In this document: piece after piece, positions 18,550 to 21,001 of the stretch | How positions within the stretch are numbered: the first letter of the stretch is position 1 | Layout: each line of letters starts with the position of its first letter | Assembly: GCA_019155205.2 (NCBI GenBank) | Contig: JAHNZQ020000308.1 | Coordinates: 1,524,142 to 1,545,142, forward strand | Direction of reading: 5' to 3' | From: Gracilaria vermiculophylla | Lineage: Eukaryota; Rhodophyta; Florideophyceae; Gracilariales; Gracilariaceae | Length of the DNA stretch: 21,001 bases | The notes under the pieces: generated by a model | The model's database searches: none | Seen by the model: the letters and a program-made list of their open reading frames with translations, nothing else | Told to the model about the DNA's origin: nothing | Made by a program: the position numbers and the translations under genes

Positions 18550-19027
18550 CAAAACATTGCTTTAGAAACCATCGAGACGATAGCCATCAACGAATTTCTC
18601 AGCTGGCGAATGTTTGAAAGACAAGACCTGCTGGAGTCGTCGAAAACATTTCATTCTTTGGAGAGCTATCACAACCGGTTAAAAAAAGTTCAAGGAACAG
18701 CTGATTTCATGTTTGACGTTTCACAGGAACTTTTTAGCTATGCCGCCACACTCCTTGCCTCTGGAAAAGAGGGCGCAGCTGTTGAAGGGATGCTGGGTGA
18801 TAGTTACGATGTTAAAAGGCTCATATCTCTTGCTGATGGACGGAAGAGCAAGCGATTCGCTTTTTTCAACTCCGCAGAAGGGGGGGCTCCACGGATTTCT
18901 GTTCCCGGACACAGTCCAAAGCAGAATGCTGTGCAGTACGGCACGCTTTGTGGACAACATCCTAGGCGGTACCGCGGTCATCGATCGACATAATCATGCA
19001 TTTTATGTTCATCATCTCTATGTATGA
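18550..19027 (+). pseudogene. C-terminal helical region of the transposase/YqaJ gene
   Basis: After TAG 18547-18549 the nuclease frame continues as ALETIETIAINEFLSWRMFE, DLLESSKTFHSLESYHNRLK, VQGTADFMFDVSQELFSYAA and DVKRLISLADGRKSKRFAFF. At the seven-G run 18880-18886 the likely frame changes. Up to about 18878 the text is protein-like in frame one. Beyond it, the plus-two frame gives GFLFPDTVQSRMLCSTARFV and VIDRHNHAFYVHHLYV to a stop at 19025-19027. The homopolymer is the probable site of a 1-base indel. No domain is recognised. Confidence 0.6.
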
Positions 19028-19341
19028 GAGTTTACCCCGGGCGGTGTAAAAGCTGCTGGCATGTGTGGCATTCTTCGAGAGTGCTCAAACCCCGAAGTAC
19101 ACATGCAGCAGTGTCGCATAGAAACAGCGTCGAATTGGACGCCGTACAGAGTGTTGTCAATAGCAACGATGTTAACATTGAGGCGGATGATAACTCTTCA
19201 ATAGCATCTAACGACTTGGTGACCCGAAGAAGATCCACGAAAATCTCGCTTGCAAGTGCGTGTCCGTCTAAATCACGACGGAGACCGCGAGAACGGAGCA
19301 GTAAAATGAAAGGAGGGGGGCGGAGCCGGCGTTTGGTGTAG
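19024..19341 (+). pseudogene. Cys-containing basic C-terminal tail
   Basis: An open frame of 105 codons follows in the nuclease register. It starts VYPGRCKSCWHVWHSSR with a Cys-x2-Cys pair (19045, 19054) and His residues nearby, which may be half of a zinc-binding element; no second Cys pair is seen. It continues with Ser/Asn/Asp-rich text (SNDVNIEADDNSSIASND) and ends in a basic run (SKSRRRPRERSSKMKG, SRRLV) suited to nuclear localisation. It joins the preceding piece through a frame change near 19020. The stop is at 19339-19341, 60 bp before the right boundary repeat. Confidence 0.45.
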
Positions 19342-19400
19342 AAAGCGGGGTCTTGGCTACCGGAATGGGTAGTTTGCTAGGGCAGAAAGCGCATTCAAAT

Positions 19401-19420
19401 GATCAGTATACTGATTGATA
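19401..19420. repeat. Right boundary repeat of the transposase/YqaJ unit
   Basis: GATCAGTATACTGATTGATA. The 14-bp core ATCAGTATACTGAT (19402-19415) is a perfect palindrome. It aligns in direct orientation with 15681-15700, and the match continues with TAGCC, TTGG, GTCCT and CATGG blocks to about 19453 (left copy: to about 15731). Confidence 0.65.
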
Positions 19421-19607
19421 GCCGGTTCTTGGATGTCCTGAGCCGTTCATGGTAGCCAAAGTTTGACGCGTTGCTATCCAGCCATTTTCTACCCGTCAAG
19501 CGTGAAAAGTAGCACGTTCCTCAAGAAATACGTGAAGAACACGTTCAACTACTTTGTGTACCCGGAGGGGGAGACAAGCAAAACTACTGCACGGAAACAT
19601 GTTATGT
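19421..19607. other. Flank beyond the right boundary repeat
   Basis: A plus-strand stretch (about 19476-19600) reads FLKKYVKNTFNYFVYPEGET without a stop for about 40 codons. It has no start and no recognised motif. The minus strand near 19480-19405 reads GWIATRQTLATMNGSGH and stops in the palindrome. Neither is called as a gene. Confidence 0.3.
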
Positions 19608-19705
19608 GCAGTATAGTGATCAATAAATTTTGGCTCTAAGGATATGTTTTTGAAACACACTGTATTTCATACATGGCCTGTCTTACAATTTTGATACGCA
19701 CTGTA
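19608..19705. repeat. Tc1-like terminal sequences (remnant or MITE-like)
   Basis: Three termini lie close together. CAGTATAGTGATCAATAAA at 19608 matches the presumed end near 15640 (TATAGTGATCA, then TA-GGATAT further in). TTTTTGAAACACACTGTA lies at 19647-19664 and ATTTTGATACGCACTGTA at 19688-19705, both related to the end at 2496-2513. No transposase text lies between them, so this is a nested or internally deleted remnant. Confidence 0.6.
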
Positions 19706-20052
19706 CATAATCTGGATTGTGCTGTTCTGTCGGTCGACGTGGCATTGGATTTTAAGCCGCACACTCTGACGTTCTACGGACAAAAGATCTTAAGATATGG
19801 AAGAGGATAAATGATGGTCACAGAGATAATCAGACCTAAGCCTTTAGAATACTGGATGCAAACCGAAACAAATCGTTTTACTTGAAAACGTATGCTCCAG
19901 AAGCACTTCATCTCAAATGAAACAGATTGCCAAATAAAGACATCGTGGACGCAAATTGAGCTGCTGATTTCAAAGGCGCTTCGTGATGGTATCACTATTT
20001 ACAACTGTCCACAGCACTTATTGACTCAAGGTACATGAAACAAAATTTCCCG
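19706..20052. other. No gene recognised
   Basis: AT-rich. A 73-codon minus-strand frame (19995-19774) has no motif and many hydrophobic/Ser residues of the kind given by AT-rich noncoding DNA. Nothing else was seen. Confidence 0.35.
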
Positions 20053-20133
20053 ACGTGTTTTACAACTCGTGTTTTCAGCGTTTTACCGCTCTTGTTTTCA
20101 GAGTTTTACCGCTCGTGTTTTCAGCATTGACCA
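20053..20133 (+). repeat. 23-bp tandem repeat, about three copies
   Basis: CTCGTGTTTTCAGCGTTTTA-CCG type units lie at 20066-20088 and 20089-20111 (two differences) and partially at 20112-20133. A degenerate partial unit (ACGTGTTTTACAACT) precedes them at 20053. The units are T-rich on the plus strand. Confidence 0.8.
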
Positions 20134-20285
20134 CTAAACGACATCCTTCTTGTACTGCATGTCGCTTTACCATTGTAATTGGGGCGTGCACGATTTATAC
20201 ACTACTCAGGCAGGGTGGATGACGATGGACAGCAAGACGAGATGCGTGCTGCTGAGCACAAATATACAGTTCTCCTTTGCGGATC

Positions 20286-20291
<6 letters not shown>

Positions 20292-20318
<27 letters not shown>
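20292..20318. repeat. (TG)n microsatellite, 13.5 units
   Basis: Uninterrupted TG dinucleotide run of 27 bases. The plus-strand frames through it give alternating Cys-Val, which is a by-product of the repeat. Confidence 0.97.
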
Positions 20319-20354
20319 CAAAGACGGAACTACTTCTTGGCCCCGGCAAACAAG

Positions 20355-20646
20355 CTTTTGGCAGCATTCGGCAGCCTTCGACTGCCTTTTACAGCCTTTT
20401 GACAGACTTTTCACAGACTTTTGAGAGGCTTTTGACAGCCCTTTTGCAGACTTTCCACAGCCTATTGACAGCCTTTTGACAGCCTTTTCACAGCCTATTG
20501 ACAGCCTATTGACAGCCTATTGACAGCCTACTGACCGCCTATTGACTGCCTATTGACTGCCTTTCGAAAGCCAATTGACTGCCTTTTGACGGCCTTTTGA
20601 CTGCCTTTTGACAGCTCTTGACTACCTTTTGACAGTTTTCGCAGTC
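20355..20646 (+). repeat. Minisatellite, 11-bp unit, 26 degenerate copies
   Basis: The unit is ACAGCCTTTTG or ACAGCCTATTG. I count 26 successive units, most of exactly 11 bp, with a few of 10 or 12. The central block (about 20450-20530) is the most homogeneous, with three consecutive identical ACAGCCTATTG units. The edges are more diverged (ACTGCC, ACGGCC, ACAGAC). A short T tract falls at the same place in nearly every unit. Confidence 0.93.
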
Positions 20647-20732
20647 GCATCTGAGTCTTCATCAACCTCCCCAGCACCTACGTAGCTACATCAAACGCGT
20701 GGGGCTGTCCATGCTCATAATACTGAGAGTTC

Positions 20733-20924
20733 GGTTCACACAGCGTGCAACGACAGTGAAAAAAGGCGCAATCTCAACAAACCCCACTTGTTGCTGTCGC
20801 CACCGTGTCGGCACTGTCTTGGATTCAGGGTCTCTGCGTTTCACGCAGCGGGCCTGCATAACGGCCAGGCATGCGGTTTAACAAGAAGCAGCGCTTTATT
20901 TCATGCAGCGACTGTTTCACAGCG
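20733..20924 (+). repeat. Spaced TTYAC-CAGCG motif, four copies
   Basis: GTTCACACAGCG (20734-20745), GTTTCACGCAGCG (20838-20850), ATTTCATGCAGCG (20898-20910) and GTTTCACAGCG (20914-20924). The first two fall in one open frame (20699-20881) as R-F-T-Q-R-A. The third would read F-M-Q-R after a stop in that frame. No gene is recognised. Confidence 0.5.
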
Positions 20925-21001
20925 CGGTTGCCATGCTCAATTTGACAGCTATTCAGTTCAAGTCGGCGCGGACGGCGCCCTCGGTGTTCTGAAAGCGCCG
21001 C

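Larger units (their letters stand above)
15885..19341 (+). pseudogene. PiggyBac-like transposase joined to a YqaJ-type nuclease, degraded
   Basis: One gene of about 1,150 codons can be followed through three frames. Frame one (15885 to about 17395) has stops at 16029, 16302, 16866, 17148, 17208 and 17238. A shift near 17395 leads to a second frame (RFMYTVPDGIQDSLNTWIVV), and a shift near 17572 leads to a third (EVLTVSHRCTDWFVLQQFRV), with stops at 17674 and 18547. Layout: an Arg/Gly-rich basic N-terminus, a DDE region, a YqaJ-like nuclease, a helical C-terminal region and a Cys-containing basic tail. Since the stops lie inside conserved text and most frames persist, this is a fairly recent single gene that decayed in place, not a patchwork. 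Introns were considered, but no GT-AG pair removes the stops in a consistent way. It resembles transposase-YqaJ proteins I associate with oomycetes (from memory, not searched). Confidence 0.72.

Noticed and set aside
20150..20479. 81- and 109-codon plus-strand frames with Cys-Val runs
   Set aside because: They pass through the (TG)n tract and the 11-bp array. Their length comes from repeats, not from coding selection.
20355..20646. CRISPR-like array
   Set aside because: Units are contiguous 11-mers without spacers, in a eukaryotic repeat context.

Overview
This window looks like accessory, repeat-rich nuclear DNA from a eukaryote. There are no operons, no bacterial ribosome-binding-site/gene arrays, and almost no intact genes. 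It holds the remains of several transposable element families, each broken by stops and frameshifts. The Ty3/gypsy polyproteins (long gag, DTG protease, YSDD reverse transcriptase, RNase H, HPQT-type integrase), the MARG-starting Tc1-like transposases and a piggyBac-like transposase joined to a YqaJ-type nuclease together suggest an oomycete or similar protist. That placement is inferred from remembered family resemblance, not from a search.

Layout: 1-324 is unassigned. 325-605 and 1337-1970 (+) are two pieces of gag from a gypsy element, separated by about 730 bp of unrelated AT-rich DNA. 1968-2513 (-) is the 5' half of a Tc1-like element that landed at a TA inside a gypsy integrase. 2514-8165 (-) is the long remnant of that gypsy element (copy A): integrase, RNase H, reverse transcriptase, protease and gag, read from high to low coordinates. 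The gag pieces at 325-1970 are an inverted second copy of the same family. 8626-8823 (-) is a short unrecognised coding-like fragment.

9123-11345 (+) is a 2.2-kb coding-like stretch that changes frame several times and that I could not identify. It is the least explained part of the window. 11346-13925 (-) is a second gypsy remnant (copy B): reverse transcriptase thumb, RNase H, integrase and a C-terminal extension. 13930-14610 holds no gene I can support. 14612-15640 (-) is a longer but more decayed Tc1-like element of the same family as the one at 2.4 kb.

15668-19420 is the most interesting unit. It is a degraded gene of about 1,150 codons (15885-19341, +) that combines an Arg/Gly-rich N-terminus, a piggyBac-like DDE transposase region, a YqaJ-like PD-(D/E)XK nuclease with its catalytic residues kept, and a Cys-containing basic tail. 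Related palindromic sequences lie at both ends. 19608-19705 holds further Tc1-like terminal sequences. The right end (20053-20924) is satellite-like: a 23-bp tandem repeat, a (TG)n microsatellite, a 26-unit minisatellite of 11-bp period, and a spaced CAGCG-type motif.

Nothing here forms a working pathway. The genes relate through nesting: Tc1-like into gypsy, two opposed gypsy copies, and a piggyBac/YqaJ element between Tc1-like ends. No complete LTR pair, RNA gene or CRISPR array was found.
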